Positions 1 to 9,625 are shown, counted from the first letter of the stretch. The stretch: 43,129 nucleotides of DNA from an uncultured Alphaproteobacteria bacterium (GCA_937864925.1 CALMFH010000289.1:1-43129); one strand, 5' to 3'. Numbers and translations: made by a program. The notes: generated by a model not told the origin, from the sequence alone.

Positions 1-451
1 CGAGGAAGAGGATGCGGAACTGCTCGCGGGTCTCGAAGGCCATGGCGGAGCGGCAATAGTCGATCACCTGGCTCCACGAGCCGAGCACCGCCTTCTTCTT
101 CACCTCGCCCTTCGCCATCCTCAGCCCGGCGGCGCGGACGACCTTGAGATCGGTCGCCACCGCCTCGCCGATGCCGGGGATCTCGCGCAGCCGTTCTTCC
201 GGGGCGCCGAGTACCTCGGCGAAGGAGCCGAAGCGGGCGATCAGCGTCTTGGCCAGCGCCTTGACGTCGCGGCGGGGGATGGAGCGGAAGAGGACGAGTT
301 CGAGCAGCTCGTAGTCGGGCAGCGCCTCGGCACCGGCGTCGCGGAAGCGGGCCTTGAGGCGCTCGCGGTGGCCGTGGCGATGGTCGACCTCCTCGGAGGC
401 GGCCTCGCGCCCGAGCTTCGATCCGCCTGAGATCTCGTCGAACTCGCCCAT
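1..451 (-). CDS. radC: RadC-family JAB-domain DNA repair protein, 3' part outside window
   Basis: The reverse strand reads [16 protein letters not shown], then a UPF0758/RadC N-terminal region: [36 protein letters not shown] and a helix-hairpin-helix-like stretch [15 protein letters not shown]. The frame stays open for 150 codons and runs off the left edge, so the C-terminal JAB/JAMM metalloprotease-like domain is not in the window. The ATG at 451 was chosen because RadC homology begins right after it. The gene follows map by about 50 bp on the same strand, the sfsA-map-radC order common in rhizobia. The RadC name is historical; a direct DNA-repair role is doubtful for the family. Confidence 0.9.
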   Translation of the reverse strand, partial: MGEFDEISGGSKLGREAASEEVDHRHGHRERLKARFRDAGAEALPDYELLELVLFRSIPRRDVKALAKTLIARFGSFAEVLGAPEERLREIPGIGEAVATDLKVVRAAGLRMAKGEVKKKAVLGSWSQVIDYCRSAMAFETREQFRILFL

Positions 452-500
452 GCCCGCCTCGTCACGCCACGATTCCCGCCGTGGTCGCGCCGCCACATCT

Positions 501-1328
501 TCAGATGGTGTAGGGCGGCTTGTGAAGCCCCTTCGGCGACAGGGTGAACACTTCGCAGCCGGTGTCGGTGACCCCGACCATGTGCTCGAACTGAGCGGAG
601 AGCGAACGGTCGCGAGTGACCGCGGTCCAGCCGTCGGAGAGCACCTTCACCGCCGGGCGGCCGAGATTCACCATCGGCTCGATGGTGAAGACCATGCCGG
701 GGCGCAGTTCGATGCCGGTGTTCGGCTCGCCGTAGTGGAGGATGTTGGGGGTGTCGTGGAAGAGAAGGCCGATGCCGTGGCCGCAGAAGTCGCGGACCAC
801 CGAGCAGCGCTCCGATTCGACGTAGGTCTGGATCGCGGCACCGATGTCGCCGGTGGTGTTGCCGGGCTTCACCTGGGCGATGCCGCGCAGCAGGCTTTCG
901 TAGGTGACGTCGACGAGGCGGGCGGCGGCGCGCTTGACGTCGCCGACGAGGTACATGCGGGAGCTGTCCCCATGCCAGCCGTCGACGACGAAGGTGACGT
1001 CGATGTTGACGATGTCGCCGTCCTTGAGGGGCCGGTCGTCGGGGATGCCGTGGCAGACGACGTGGTTGATCGAGGTGCACACACTCTTGTTGTAGCCACG
1101 ATAGTTCAGCGTCGCCGGCAGCGCTCCGCCCTTCAGAGCGAAGTCGTGGACGAAGTCGTCGATCTCCTGGGTGGTGACACCGGGGCGGGCGAGGGGCACG
1201 ACCGCGTCGAGACAGTCGGCGGCGAAGCGCCCCGCTCGGCGCAGGCCGGCGAAGGCCTCGGCACCGTAGAGGCGGATGGCGCCGGTGTTCTTGAGCGGCG
1301 CGGTGGCGGCGTCGACGTAGGTGACCAT
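501..1328 (-). CDS. map: Type I methionine aminopeptidase
   Basis: This 275-residue cytosolic metalloprotease removes the initiator methionine from nascent proteins. All five pita-bread-fold metal ligands are visible: D110 (NIDVT), D121 (HGDSSRMY), H184 (GHGIG), E217 (TIEPM) and E248 (QFEHM). The substrate-contacting H93 lies in VCHGIP. There is no long N-terminal extension, and length is normal for bacterial MetAP-I. The ATG at 1328 starts [12 protein letters not shown], giving a short lead before the catalytic domain. It lies between sfsA upstream and radC downstream on the same strand. Confidence 0.96.
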   Translation of the reverse strand: MVTYVDAATAPLKNTGAIRLYGAEAFAGLRRAGRFAADCLDAVVPLARPGVTTQEIDDFVHDFALKGGALPATLNYRGYNKSVCTSINHVVCHGIPDDRPLKDGDIVNIDVTFVVDGWHGDSSRMYLVGDVKRAAARLVDVTYESLLRGIAQVKPGNTTGDIGAAIQTYVESERCSVVRDFCGHGIGLLFHDTPNILHYGEPNTGIELRPGMVFTIEPMVNLGRPAVKVLSDGWTAVTRDRSLSAQFEHMVGVTDTGCEVFTLSPKGLHKPPYTI

Positions 1329-1460
1329 CTTCGATCCGGAAACGAGGTCGCGCGGCCGAGCCGCGCATCAGGGGTTCTATTTATAGGCTTCCGGCGTGGT
1401 TTCCAGGGGGAAAGCGACCTGAGAGGCGAGCGAGGGCAGGCGAAACGGCTCCCACGGCCG

Positions 1461-1497
1461 TCATCCCCGGCGAGCCGAAGGCGAGAGAAGGGGATGA
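1461..1497. repeat. REP-like extragenic palindrome
   Basis: In the sfsA-map gap, TCATCCCC (1461-1468) and GGGGATGA (1490-1497) form an 8-bp perfect stem around a 21-nt loop rich in GGCGAG/AGGCGAG. The form resembles short extragenic palindromes scattered through alphaproteobacterial genomes. Only this copy was seen in the window, so family membership is inferred. It could also act as a terminator of sfsA transcription. The rest of 1329-1617 shows no gene; an AT-rich TATAAAT on the minus strand (1379-1385) may be a -10 element for map. Confidence 0.4.
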
Positions 1498-1617
1498 GGC
1501 CCTGTGGCCCGGGCAATTCGACGGCGGTTTCGAAGCCGAGAACCGGCCGTGTCCGGTTGTGCGAAGGTCACTCGAGGGGAGAATAGGGGGGCATTCGAAC
1601 ACGGACTTGCCGACCCC

Positions 1618-2316
1618 TCACCCCACCTCGATCCGCCGCTCGACCACCACCTCGTCCCTGCTCACTCGCGTCGCCCAGACCTCGATCTCGACGCCGCGGG
1701 CGCGGGCGGCTTCGAAGCCCTTCGCATAGGCGGGGTCGATGTCGGCGGCGAGGGAGAAGCTGTGGCAATCGGGGCGGTTCACCAAGTAGACCATCACGGC
1801 GCGGTGGCCCTCGGCCACCATGTCGGCGAGCTCGTCGAGATGCTTGGCGCCGCGCGAGGTCACCGCGTCGGGGAACTCGGCGAGGCCGGGGGCGCGCATC
1901 AGCGTGACGTTCTTGACCTCGACATAGGCGCGGCCGCGGCTCTCGTCCTCCAGGAGGATGTCGATGCGGGAGTTGCGGCCGTATTTCACCTCGCGGCGCA
2001 GACCCTCATAACCGGCGAGCGAGGGGATCACTCCGGCGCCGATCGCTTCGGCGACGATGGCGTTGGGATGGCCGGTGTCGATGCAGACCAGAGATCCGTC
2101 GACCTCCTCGAGCTTCCAGCTCCAGGCGAGCTTGCGCTTCGGGTCGTCGGACTCGAGCAGCCACACCCGGGCGCCGGGGCGGGCCAGCGACAGCATCGAA
2201 CCGGAGTTGGCGCAGTGGGCGGTCACGCTCTCACCGTCGTCGAGGACGACATCGGCGAGGAAGCGCTTGTAGCGTTTCACCAGGCGGCCGGGAACGAGCG
2301 GGGCCGAGAACCTCAT
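1618..2316 (-). CDS. sfsA: SfsA family nucleic-acid-binding/nuclease-like protein
   Basis: The 232-residue product matches SfsA throughout: N-terminal [23 protein letters not shown] (OB-like part), [10 protein letters not shown], then a restriction-endonuclease-like region with [19 protein letters not shown] and a conserved [25 protein letters not shown]. coli SfsA was named for stimulating maltose metabolism and binds DNA non-specifically; its true role is unsettled. The acidic D/E-x-K-like motif (EVKN) is present. It lies upstream of map and starts 20 bp after the stop of the glycosyltransferase gene, so these genes are probably co-transcribed. Confidence 0.94.
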   Translation of the reverse strand: MRFSAPLVPGRLVKRYKRFLADVVLDDGESVTAHCANSGSMLSLARPGARVWLLESDDPKRKLAWSWKLEEVDGSLVCIDTGHPNAIVAEAIGAGVIPSLAGYEGLRREVKYGRNSRIDILLEDESRGRAYVEVKNVTLMRAPGLAEFPDAVTSRGAKHLDELADMVAEGHRAVMVYLVNRPDCHSFSLAADIDPAYAKGFEAARARGVEIEVWATRVSRDEVVVERRIEVG

Positions 2317-2336
2317 GACGTCTCCTCACGACGCGG

Positions 2337-3932
2337 TCAGCGCTTGGGATAGGGCAGGGGATAGGGCTGCTTCAGCCGTCGGCCGATGGCGATCTCGGCC
2401 TCGAAGAGCCGGGTGTCGCCGTGGCGGATGGTGATCGGCTCCTGCAGGTCGAGGCGTTCGACCAGCGGGATCAGTGCGCGGTGGCCGCGATCGTAGGTCC
2501 TCGGGCGGCCGATGGCGATGACGTCGCGGCCGACGAAATCGGCCGGATCCGACAGGAAGGCGAAGCCGCGCGGATCGGGGCCGAAGACGGCGACGGTGGC
2601 GCGGTCGCCGAGTTCCTCGGCGATGCGGGCGGCGTCGATCCAATGGAAGGCGACGACCAGTGGCCGGTTCTTCGCCGCCGTACCGGGTGGAGGCGGCGGC
2701 TTCGGCAGGAGGCCGCGGGCGACGAGGCCGTCGGCGAGGCCGCGCCAACGCACGGATTCCGACAGGAACCCCTCGATCCGGAGTTTCGCCGGAAGCTCGA
2801 GCGAGGCCGGGGCGAAGCGCAGGAAGAGGACGGCGCCGACGGCGGCGACGAGGAGTGCAGTGGTGGCGACGGCGAAGCCGTGGGCGAGGCGGGAGGGTCG
2901 CCCGGCTTTCGCTTCGAGCGCGGCGATGGCCTTGCCGAGGACGGGCAGCAGGAAGAGCCAGCCCGGCATCTGCCAGTGGGGCAGAGCATCGCCGCCGCGC
3001 AACGGCACCGCGGTGAAGATGAGGATCGACGGCAGGGCGAGGGCGGTGAGGAAGGCCGTCGGGCCGGCGAGGCTCCTCTCGGCGCGCAGCCGCGAGACGG
3101 TCGCCATCACCGCCGCCACCAGCGTCCACGGAGCCAGATAGGCCATCTGGCCGATGACGGCGCGGCCGAGGCCGGGCCAGGAGACGCCCTTGCCACTGCC
3201 GCCGCGCGACGACTGGAAGACGAACGAGACCCAGCCGTTCTCGGCGTTCCAGATCAGGACCGGCGAAACGACGATCGCCGCCACGGCCGTGGCGAGCCAC
3301 GGCGCCGGCCGAGCGAGATGGAAGCGATGCGGGGTGGCGAGAAGAAAGGCGAAGGCGCCGACGGCGAAGAGCGCGGCGTGGTACTTCGAGAGCCCCGCGA
3401 GACCGAGGCAGAGACCGGCGAGGAGCCACAGACGCCGTTCGGTGAGGCCTTCGGGGCGGAAGAACAGGATCTCGACGAGGCAGCGAGCGGTGGCGGCGAG
3501 GAAGAGCACCAGCGGCCCGTCGGGGACGACCCAGCTTCCCGCCGAGGCGAAGAAGAAGGGGGCGAGGGTCGCCGCCACCAGCGCCCACAGCCCGGCCCGA
3601 CCGCCCCACAGCCTGCGTGTCAGATCGAAGATCAGCCAACTCGTGACGGTGAAGGCGAGGACGAAAGGCAGGCGCAGCACGAAGGCCGGGACCGTATCGC
3701 CGAGCCAGGGCGTGGCGAGGGCGCGTGCGGCGGCGACCCACCAGAAGGCCATCGGTGGATGATCGAAGAAGGAGAGCTGAACCTGGCGCGAGACGGCGAT
3801 CGCATAGGCCTCGTCGACGCCGGGATCGAGCAGGGCGGCGAGGCCGAGCCGTGCCACGAGCCCGACGACGAGCACCGCGACGGCGGCGCGGGTCGCCGAA
3901 GGACGGCGATCGGGGGCGGGCGGTCGGATCAT
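2337..3932 (-). CDS. GT39/ArnT-like polytopic glycosyltransferase
   Basis: This 531-residue inner-membrane protein has many hydrophobic segments, beginning with AVLVVGLVARLGLAALL. It carries the family's acidic first-loop motif D40-E41 (GVDEAYAIAVSRQ) and DHPP (57-60), typical of dolichyl-phosphate-mannose or lipid-linked-sugar transferases (PMT/ArnT/GT39/GT83). A soluble C-terminal portion follows the last membrane segment around residue 360. The likely role is transfer of a sugar from a polyprenyl-phosphate donor to a lipid or envelope glycan on the periplasmic face; the acceptor cannot be deduced. It precedes sfsA by 20 bp on the same strand. Confidence 0.85.
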   Translation of the reverse strand: MIRPPAPDRRPSATRAAVAVLVVGLVARLGLAALLDPGVDEAYAIAVSRQVQLSFFDHPPMAFWWVAAARALATPWLGDTVPAFVLRLPFVLAFTVTSWLIFDLTRRLWGGRAGLWALVAATLAPFFFASAGSWVVPDGPLVLFLAATARCLVEILFFRPEGLTERRLWLLAGLCLGLAGLSKYHAALFAVGAFAFLLATPHRFHLARPAPWLATAVAAIVVSPVLIWNAENGWVSFVFQSSRGGSGKGVSWPGLGRAVIGQMAYLAPWTLVAAVMATVSRLRAERSLAGPTAFLTALALPSILIFTAVPLRGGDALPHWQMPGWLFLLPVLGKAIAALEAKAGRPSRLAHGFAVATTALLVAAVGAVLFLRFAPASLELPAKLRIEGFLSESVRWRGLADGLVARGLLPKPPPPPGTAAKNRPLVVAFHWIDAARIAEELGDRATVAVFGPDPRGFAFLSDPADFVGRDVIAIGRPRTYDRGHRALIPLVERLDLQEPITIRHGDTRLFEAEIAIGRRLKQPYPLPYPKR

Positions 3933-3970
3933 CGCGAATCCCGGCGGTGGCGGCTGGTCGCAATCATACG

Positions 3971-4084
3971 GGATCCGGCGGATCGCTTCGCGACACCGGA
4001 TCCATCCCGTCGAAAATCCCTTGTATCGAAAAGGGATTTTCGACGGACGGAAGACGGAATCCGGATGAGTTCACCCGAATTCCG
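3971..4084. repeat. Cluster of three inverted repeats in an intergenic region
   Basis: The gap between the rhodanese and glycosyltransferase genes (3933-4167) holds no convincing gene but three palindromes in tandem: GGATCCGG/CCGGATCC (3971-3978 and 3996-4003); a perfect 15-bp stem CCGTCGAAAATCCCT (4007-4021) with its complement at 4032-4046 around a 10-nt loop; and CGGAATCCGG (4055-4064) with CCGAATTCCG (4075-4084), one mismatch. The middle stem could terminate rhodanese transcription, but no U-tract follows on either strand. A mobile palindromic repeat unit is the alternative. Confidence 0.55.
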
Positions 4085-4167
4085 TATCATACCGCGCCGG
4101 GGTCCGGATGTGCCACCGCCGCGCTCCGGGAGGAACGCGGCGGCGAGGAAATCGAGCGGAAACCGGT

Positions 4168-4509
4168 TCAGAGGACGATCGGCAGGCCGTGCATCCGCCA
4201 GGCGCCGATGCCGCCGCCCATGTGGCTGTCGTGCGGCAGGCCCATCTTGTTGCAGATGTCGACGGCACGGGCCGAGCGCGAGCCGACGAGGCAGTAGAAC
4301 ACCACCTGCTTGTCCTTCGGAATGGCGGTGGCGGTGGTGTGGAGCGAGGAGAGCGGAGCGTTGACGGCGCCCGGGACATGGCCCTGAGCGAATTCGTGAG
4401 CTTCGCGCACGTCGACCAGCAGAACCTGCCCATCCTTGGCCATGCGATGGGCGTCGGGCGGGGTGATGGTCTTGATCGGCGCGGACTTCCCGAACATGAA
4501 CCCGAACAT
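4168..4509 (-). CDS. Single-domain rhodanese-like protein
   Basis: The 113-residue protein is one rhodanese (sulfurtransferase) domain: VLLVDVREAHEFAQGHVPGAVNAPLS, then the active-site loop starting at Cys73 (C-L-V-G-S-R) and the closing GGIGAW. Cys73 would carry a persulfide in thiosulfate or sulfane-sulfur transfer. The five residues after Cys and the presence of Arg78 fit small single-domain sulfurtransferases such as GlpE. No signal peptide is seen. It starts at an ATG preceded by GGAGACGAGA on the minus strand. A 7-bp inverted repeat 50-70 bp upstream suggests it is regulated. Confidence 0.9.
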   Translation of the reverse strand: MFGFMFGKSAPIKTITPPDAHRMAKDGQVLLVDVREAHEFAQGHVPGAVNAPLSSLHTTATAIPKDKQVVFYCLVGSRSARAVDICNKMGLPHDSHMGGGIGAWRMHGLPIVL

Positions 4510-4561
4510 TCTCGTCTCCTCGTCGCCTTCGGCGCTGCCCGTCCCGGCGGCCGAACCGGAA

Positions 4562-4581
4562 ATATGAGGGAGTTCTCATAT
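4562..4581. promoter_or_regulatory. Candidate operator upstream of the rhodanese gene
   Basis: ATATGAG (4562-4568) and CTCATAT (4575-4581) form a perfect 7-bp inverted repeat with a 6-nt spacer, about 53 bp upstream of the rhodanese ATG, where a promoter for that gene should lie. The AT-rich dyad stands out from GC-rich surroundings. The dimension fits a winged-helix dimer site. No regulator gene is adjacent, so the binding protein is unknown. Confidence 0.4.
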
Positions 4582-4697
4582 ACGCAGCGGCGCCATTTCG
4601 CAACTGCGAGAAAGTCGGGATCGGGATTGCGGATTTCAAGGGATCGCCGGCGATTTTCGCGAGGGTGTGCGACGAGGTCGGTCGAACGGTCGGCCGC

Positions 4698-5012
4698 TCA
4701 GGGTCCGGGACCGATCGTGCCGGCGAGAGCGTCGACGGTGACCGGGCTGTCGAAGAAGAGGATCTCCGGCTCGGCGCCGTAGAGGGCGGCGACGCGGGCG
4801 CGCCAGTCTCCGGAATAGACCGCTTCCGCCGCGGCGCGGCTCTCCCACAGATAGACGCCGCCGGCGAAACGGCCGTCGTCGGAGAGGACGTAGTGTTTGC
4901 GCATCAGGCCGGGCAGGCCGAGATGCTTCGGCGCGGACGATTCGAAGCGCCGCGTCGCCTCGGCGAGGTCGATCGGGGCGGGGAGAGCGAAACGGACGAG
5001 AGCGAGGATCAT
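4698..5012 (-). CDS. YdhR-like ferredoxin-fold putative monooxygenase
   Basis: This 104-residue protein starts MILALVRFALPAPIDLAEATRRF and contains GLMRKHYVLSDDGRFAGGVYLWESRAAAEAVYSGDWRARVAALYG. That is the pattern of the YdhR/antibiotic-biosynthesis-monooxygenase-like dimeric alpha+beta barrel family. Members are usually of unknown substrate; some oxidise polyphenols without cofactors. The ATG at 5012 was chosen because family similarity begins exactly there; the same frame extends upstream only with low-complexity translation. It lies between the rhodanese and a small unknown gene, all on the minus strand. Confidence 0.75.
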   Translation of the reverse strand: MILALVRFALPAPIDLAEATRRFESSAPKHLGLPGLMRKHYVLSDDGRFAGGVYLWESRAAAEAVYSGDWRARVAALYGAEPEILFFDSPVTVDALAGTIGPGP

Positions 5013-5091
5013 CGACGGCCTCCGGGAGCGGCGGTGATGGTCACCGAAAGCCGTGGTCGCGTCCACCACCGAGCGATGAGCGGGTGTCCGG

Positions 5092-5313
5092 TCAGGCGAA
5101 GATGTCGACCAGCGTGCCGGTGTAGCCGGACTTCGCCTTGGCCTGCTTGTCGGCGAGCAGCGAGTTCTGCCAGGCGACGTTGGTGATGGCGTCGTCGAGC
5201 ATGCCGGCGGAGTTGTTGCGGGTGAGGGCAAGCTGATTGACGGCGGCGAATCGGAAGGAATCGCCGGTCGATTTGGCATTGGCGTAGGAGTAGTTCTTGC
5301 CGAAGACGATCAT
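5092..5313 (-). CDS. Small conserved-looking hypothetical protein (73 aa)
   Basis: The frame from ATG 5313 encodes MIVFGKNYSYANAKSTGDSF, then FAAVNQLALTRNNSAGMLDDAITNVAWQNSLLADKQAKAKSGYTGTLVDIFA. The composition (Asn, Tyr, Ser, Lys) is unlike the Arg/Pro/Ala-rich translations of non-coding frames here. A strong GAGGGTGGG lies 4-5 nt before the ATG, which supports this start over an in-frame GTG nine codons upstream. No signal peptide or membrane segment is evident and no known domain was recognised. It is separated from the hydrolase gene by about 100 bp. Confidence 0.6.
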   Translation of the reverse strand: MIVFGKNYSYANAKSTGDSFRFAAVNQLALTRNNSAGMLDDAITNVAWQNSLLADKQAKAKSGYTGTLVDIFA

Positions 5314-5411
5314 ATCCCACCCTCGCGGCGGACGTCGCACACGTCAGGATCGGCGCTTCGGGTGAACGGAAGGTTAAACACCGAGCGAATGTCCGCCGCG
5401 TCGGCCGCCGA

Positions 5412-6287
5412 TCACTCCGCGCCGAGGATCGACGCGGCGACGGTGCGGGCGAGGACGCCGTGCGGATCGCCGAGCGCCAGGGCGATGTCGAAATGATTGG
5501 CCTCGTCCATGGCGATCTCGGCGCCGGCGTTTCCGGCGTCACGCCAGCGAGCGAGGTAGTCGCGGGTCTGGCGGCGGAATTCGTCGGTCTCGCGTCCGCC
5601 GACCGCGGCGAGGAAGCGGGCGGACGACCCGCGCGGCACCTGTCCGATCGGGGAGACGGCGGCGATGCGGTCGCGATCGAAGCGCATCCAGCCGTCGACC
5701 TTGGTGTGGACCAGCGGTGCGAGATCGTAGAGGCCGCTGAGGCCGAGGGCGGTGCCGATCAGATCCTCCGGGATGCCGAAGTCGTCGTGCCAGCCGGCGG
5801 CGAGAAGCATGGCGACGAGATGGCCGCCGGCCGAAGAACCGCCGATGTGGAGATGCGCCGTGTCGACGTCGAGATCCGCGCCCTGGTGATGGAGCCAGGC
5901 GGCGGCGGCGCGGGTCTGGCGGACGATCTCCTCGATGCCGACGGCGGGCGCCAACGAATAGTCCATCACCGCCACCGAGATGCCGTGAGCGAGGAGGCCG
6001 GGGACGACGAAGGCGTTGTCGTGTTTCGACAGAGCCCGCCAGTAGCCGCCGTGGATCCACAGGAAGACCGGCGTGCCGGGGCCGGCGACCCAGAGGTCGA
6101 GTCGCTCACCGCTCGCCGGGTCGTAGACGAGGTCGGCGCGGCGGGGGACGGCGGCGAGGACGGCATTGCTCGCGGCGACGTAGTGGGCGTACTCGGCCTC
6201 GAAGGAGGGCACGCTGGCGCGGGCATCGTACTGGCGGTCCAGTTCGATCGGATCGTAGCGGCGCCAGACGGGCGGTATCTCGGCCAT
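5412..6287 (-). CDS. Alpha/beta hydrolase, arylformamidase (kynurenine formamidase)-like
   Basis: The 291-residue protein has the oxyanion-hole motif HGGYW (79-83) characteristic of the arylformamidase/HSL branch, the nucleophile elbow GGSSAGG with Ser152, Asp235 (GRETDEF) as candidate acid and His265 (EANHFD). Family members hydrolyse N-formylkynurenine to kynurenine, and related enzymes act on N-formylanthranilate. It starts 3 bases after the livF stop and is the last gene of the ligase-liv operon. Inference: it releases anthranilate or a precursor from an N-formyl or ester compound brought in by the transporter. A carboxylesterase with another substrate remains possible. Confidence 0.8.
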   Translation of the reverse strand: MAEIPPVWRRYDPIELDRQYDARASVPSFEAEYAHYVAASNAVLAAVPRRADLVYDPASGERLDLWVAGPGTPVFLWIHGGYWRALSKHDNAFVVPGLLAHGISVAVMDYSLAPAVGIEEIVRQTRAAAAWLHHQGADLDVDTAHLHIGGSSAGGHLVAMLLAAGWHDDFGIPEDLIGTALGLSGLYDLAPLVHTKVDGWMRFDRDRIAAVSPIGQVPRGSSARFLAAVGGRETDEFRRQTRDYLARWRDAGNAGAEIAMDEANHFDIALALGDPHGVLARTVAASILGAE

Positions 6288-6289
6288 GT

Positions 6290-6978
6290 TCAAACTCCGA
6301 GGAAACGGTGGGCGACGTCGGGGTCGGCCCGGAGATCCTCGGGGCTGCCCACCCATACCACGCGGCCCTTCTCGACGACGTGATGGCGGTCGACCAGACG
6401 GGCCATCTCGGTGAGGTTCTTGTCGATCACCAGGATGGTCTGACCGCTCGCCTTGATCCGGGTCAGGCAGCGCCAGATCTCGCCGCGGATCAACGGCGAA
6501 AGGCCCTCGGTCGCTTCGTCGAGGACGAGCAGCCGGGGGTTGGTGAGCAGGGCGCGGCCGATCGCCAACATCTGCTGTTCGCCGCCGGAGAGTGTGTTGC
6601 CCCACTGGTTGCGACGTTCTCGCAGGCGCGGGAAGAGGTCGTAGACCTCGGCGAGCGTCCAGGCGGCGTCGCGGCCGGGGCGGGCGGTGGCGACGAGGTT
6701 CTCCTCGACGGTGAGCGAGGCGAAGATGCGGCGTCCTTCGGGGACGAGACCGATGCCGCGGCGGGCGACGACATTGGGGGCGAGGCCGACGAGTTCGGCG
6801 CCGTCGAAGCCGATCGACCCGCCGGTCGGCCGAACCATGCCGAGGAGGGCGCGAACCGTCGTCGTCTTGCCCATGCCGTTGCGGCCGATGAGCGAGATCA
6901 CCTCACCCTTCTCGGCATGGAAGCCCATCCCGAACAGGACGCGACTGGTGCCGTAGCCGGCTTCGAGATTGGAGACGC

Positions 6979-6985
<7 letters not shown>
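6290..6985 (-). CDS. livF: Branched-chain/aromatic acid ABC transporter ATPase LivF
   Basis: This 231-residue ATPase has Walker A GRNGMGKT (34-41), the signature LSGGEQQ (132-138), Walker B LLVLDEA (152-158) and a LivF-type short C-terminus. The switch region reads ILVIDKNL where many LivF proteins have ILLVEQN, a natural variant lacking the usual H-loop His. It pairs with LivG on the cytoplasmic face of the LivHM permease. Its start overlaps the livG stop by 7 nt, showing tight translational coupling. Context in the anthranilate island suggests aromatic-acid import rather than leucine uptake. Confidence 0.93.
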
Positions 6986-7735
<750 letters not shown>

Positions 7736-7752
<17 letters not shown>

Positions 7753-8707
7753 CTCCCAGGAGAGAGCCGACGAGGCCGCGCCGGCGGAAGAGGGCGACGA
7801 TCACCAGGAGCGGACCCATGACGATCATCCAGTGCTCGGTCCACATCGACAGCAATTCTTCGAGCCCGACGAAGGCCGCCGCCCCGACGATCGGGCCGGT
7901 GAGCGTGCCGAGACCGCCGAGCACCACCATCGCCATGAACTCTCCCGACTTGGTCCATGCGGCCATGTCCGGGGAGACGAAGCGGGCGTAGTTGGCCCAC
8001 AGCACGCCGGCGAGGCCGGTGCCCATGGCGGAGGTGACGAAGGTGGCGAGGCGGAACGACAGCGGCGCGATGCCGAGATTGACCGCTCGCCGTTCGCTCT
8101 GGCGCAGCGCCTGGAGAACGAGGCCGAAGCGCGAGTTCACGAACATCCGGCAGAAGCCGAGCCACACCGCCAGCAGCAGCAGGCAGAGGTAGTAGAAGAT
8201 CAGCGGGCGGCCGATGTCGACGAAGGGCAGGGTGTTGCGCCGGTCGATCATCATGCCGTCGTCGCCGCCGTAGACCTGCACCGAGATCAAGAGGAAGAAC
8301 ACCATCTGCGCGAAGGCGAGGGTGATCATGATGAACTGGACGCCGGTGGTCTTGAGCGCCAGCCAGCCGACGACGAGACCGAGGGCGGCACAGGCGAGAA
8401 TGGCGAGCGGCCAGACGATGAAGGCGGCGTTGGTGCCGCCGAAGGGGAGTTCGCCGAGGCCGGTGTGATGGGCGACGATCGCCACCACGTAACCGCCGAC
8501 GCCGAAGAACATGGCGTGGCCGAAGGAGACCATGGCGCCGTAGCCGATGATCAGATCGAGGGCGACGACGGCGATCGCATAGATGACGATGCGGGTCGCC
8601 AGCCCCATGCCCGAGGTCCAGCCGGTCAGGGCGAAGACGGCGGGCAACAGGGCGAGGACGGCGAAGACGCCGAGGGTGAAGAGGATCGGGCGGCGGGCGT
8701 CGGTCAT
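7736..8707 (-). CDS. livM: Branched-chain/aromatic acid ABC transporter permease LivM
   Basis: This 323-residue polytopic inner-membrane protein begins MTDARRPILFTLGVFAVLALLPAVFAL and contains the LivM hallmark GYGAMVSFGHAMFFGVGGY. Later it has LRQSERRAVNLGI, the cytoplasmic coupling loop that contacts the ATPases, and GGLGTLTGPIVGAAAF. Roughly eight to ten hydrophobic segments are visible. The gene begins 3 bp after the livH stop and overlaps livG. With LivH it forms the transmembrane channel. Confidence 0.93.
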
Positions 8708-8710
8708 CGC

Positions 8711-9625
8711 TCAGCTCCTCACGGGAAAGAGGCCGAGCGGGCGGACGAGCAGCACCAGCGCCATGATGACGTAGATGCTGGCCGAGACCAGTCCGGCGGC
8801 GAGCGTGTCGGCGATCGAGGGCGGCAACAGGCTCTGGATGATCTGCGGCAGGTAGGCGCGGCCGAGGCCGTCGACGAGGCCGATCAGCAGCGCTCCGGCG
8901 AGGGCGCCGCGCACCGAGCCGACGCCGCCGACGACGATCACCACGAAGCCGGCGATGAGGATGCGCTCACCCATGCCGATCTCGACGGCGAGCAGCGGCG
9001 CCGCCATCACCCCGGCGATGCCGCACAGCACGGCGCCGAGGGCGAAGACGATGGTGTAGAGGCGGCGGATGTCGACGCCGAGGGCGTCGACCATCTCACG
9101 GTCGTCGGCGCCGGCGCGGATCAACATGCCGAGGCGGGTGTGGTTGACGAGCAGCCACAGGCCGATGGCGACGGCGGCGCCGACGGCGATGAAGGCGAGG
9201 CGGATCACCGGATAGTCGAGCCCGGGAAGGAGATGGACCGATCCGGAGAGCAACGGCGGGATCTCCAGGAAGCGCGGCTGGCGGCCGGCGAGGAGCGCCA
9301 TCGCCTCGTTGGAGAAGAGGATCAGGCCGAAGGTCGCCAGCACCTGATAGAGATGGTCCCGGCCGTAGAGGCGGCGGACCACCGCGATCTCGACGGCGGT
9401 GCCGTAGAGCGCCGCCCCGGCGAGCGCGGCGACGGCGCCGAGCACCACCGAGCCGGTCGCGGCGGTGACCACCGCGGCGCCGTAGGCCCCGACCATGTAG
9501 AACGAGCCGTGGGTGAGGTTGATCACCCCCATGATCCCGAAGATCAGGGTCAGGCCGGACGCCAGCATGAACAGCATGGCGCCGTACTGCAGGCCGTTGA
9601 GCAACTGTTCCAGGAAGAAGATCAC
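8711..9625 (-). CDS. livH: Branched-chain/aromatic acid ABC transporter permease LivH
   Basis: The 304-residue permease begins MIFFLEQLLNGLQYGAMLFMLASGLTLIFGIMGVINLTHGSFYMVGAYGA, the diagnostic LivH N-terminus. It carries the coupling loop TRLGMLIRAGADDREMVDALGVDIRRLYTIVFALGAVLCGIAGVMAAP and the glycine-rich VGGVGSVRGALAGALLIGLV. It is separated from livK by 86 bp that contain a strong nested hairpin, the usual arrangement for making more binding protein than permease. Confidence 0.93.
   Translation of the reverse strand: MIFFLEQLLNGLQYGAMLFMLASGLTLIFGIMGVINLTHGSFYMVGAYGAAVVTAATGSVVLGAVAALAGAALYGTAVEIAVVRRLYGRDHLYQVLATFGLILFSNEAMALLAGRQPRFLEIPPLLSGSVHLLPGLDYPVIRLAFIAVGAAVAIGLWLLVNHTRLGMLIRAGADDREMVDALGVDIRRLYTIVFALGAVLCGIAGVMAAPLLAVEIGMGERILIAGFVVIVVGGVGSVRGALAGALLIGLVDGLGRAYLPQIIQSLLPPSIADTLAAGLVSASIYVIMALVLLVRPLGLFPVRS

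Noticed and set aside
2421-4364. A 647-codon plus frame opposite the glycosyltransferase and rhodanese genes
   Set aside because: The composition is of the antisense type, it crosses several real gene boundaries and the intergenic palindromes, and it shows no family match.
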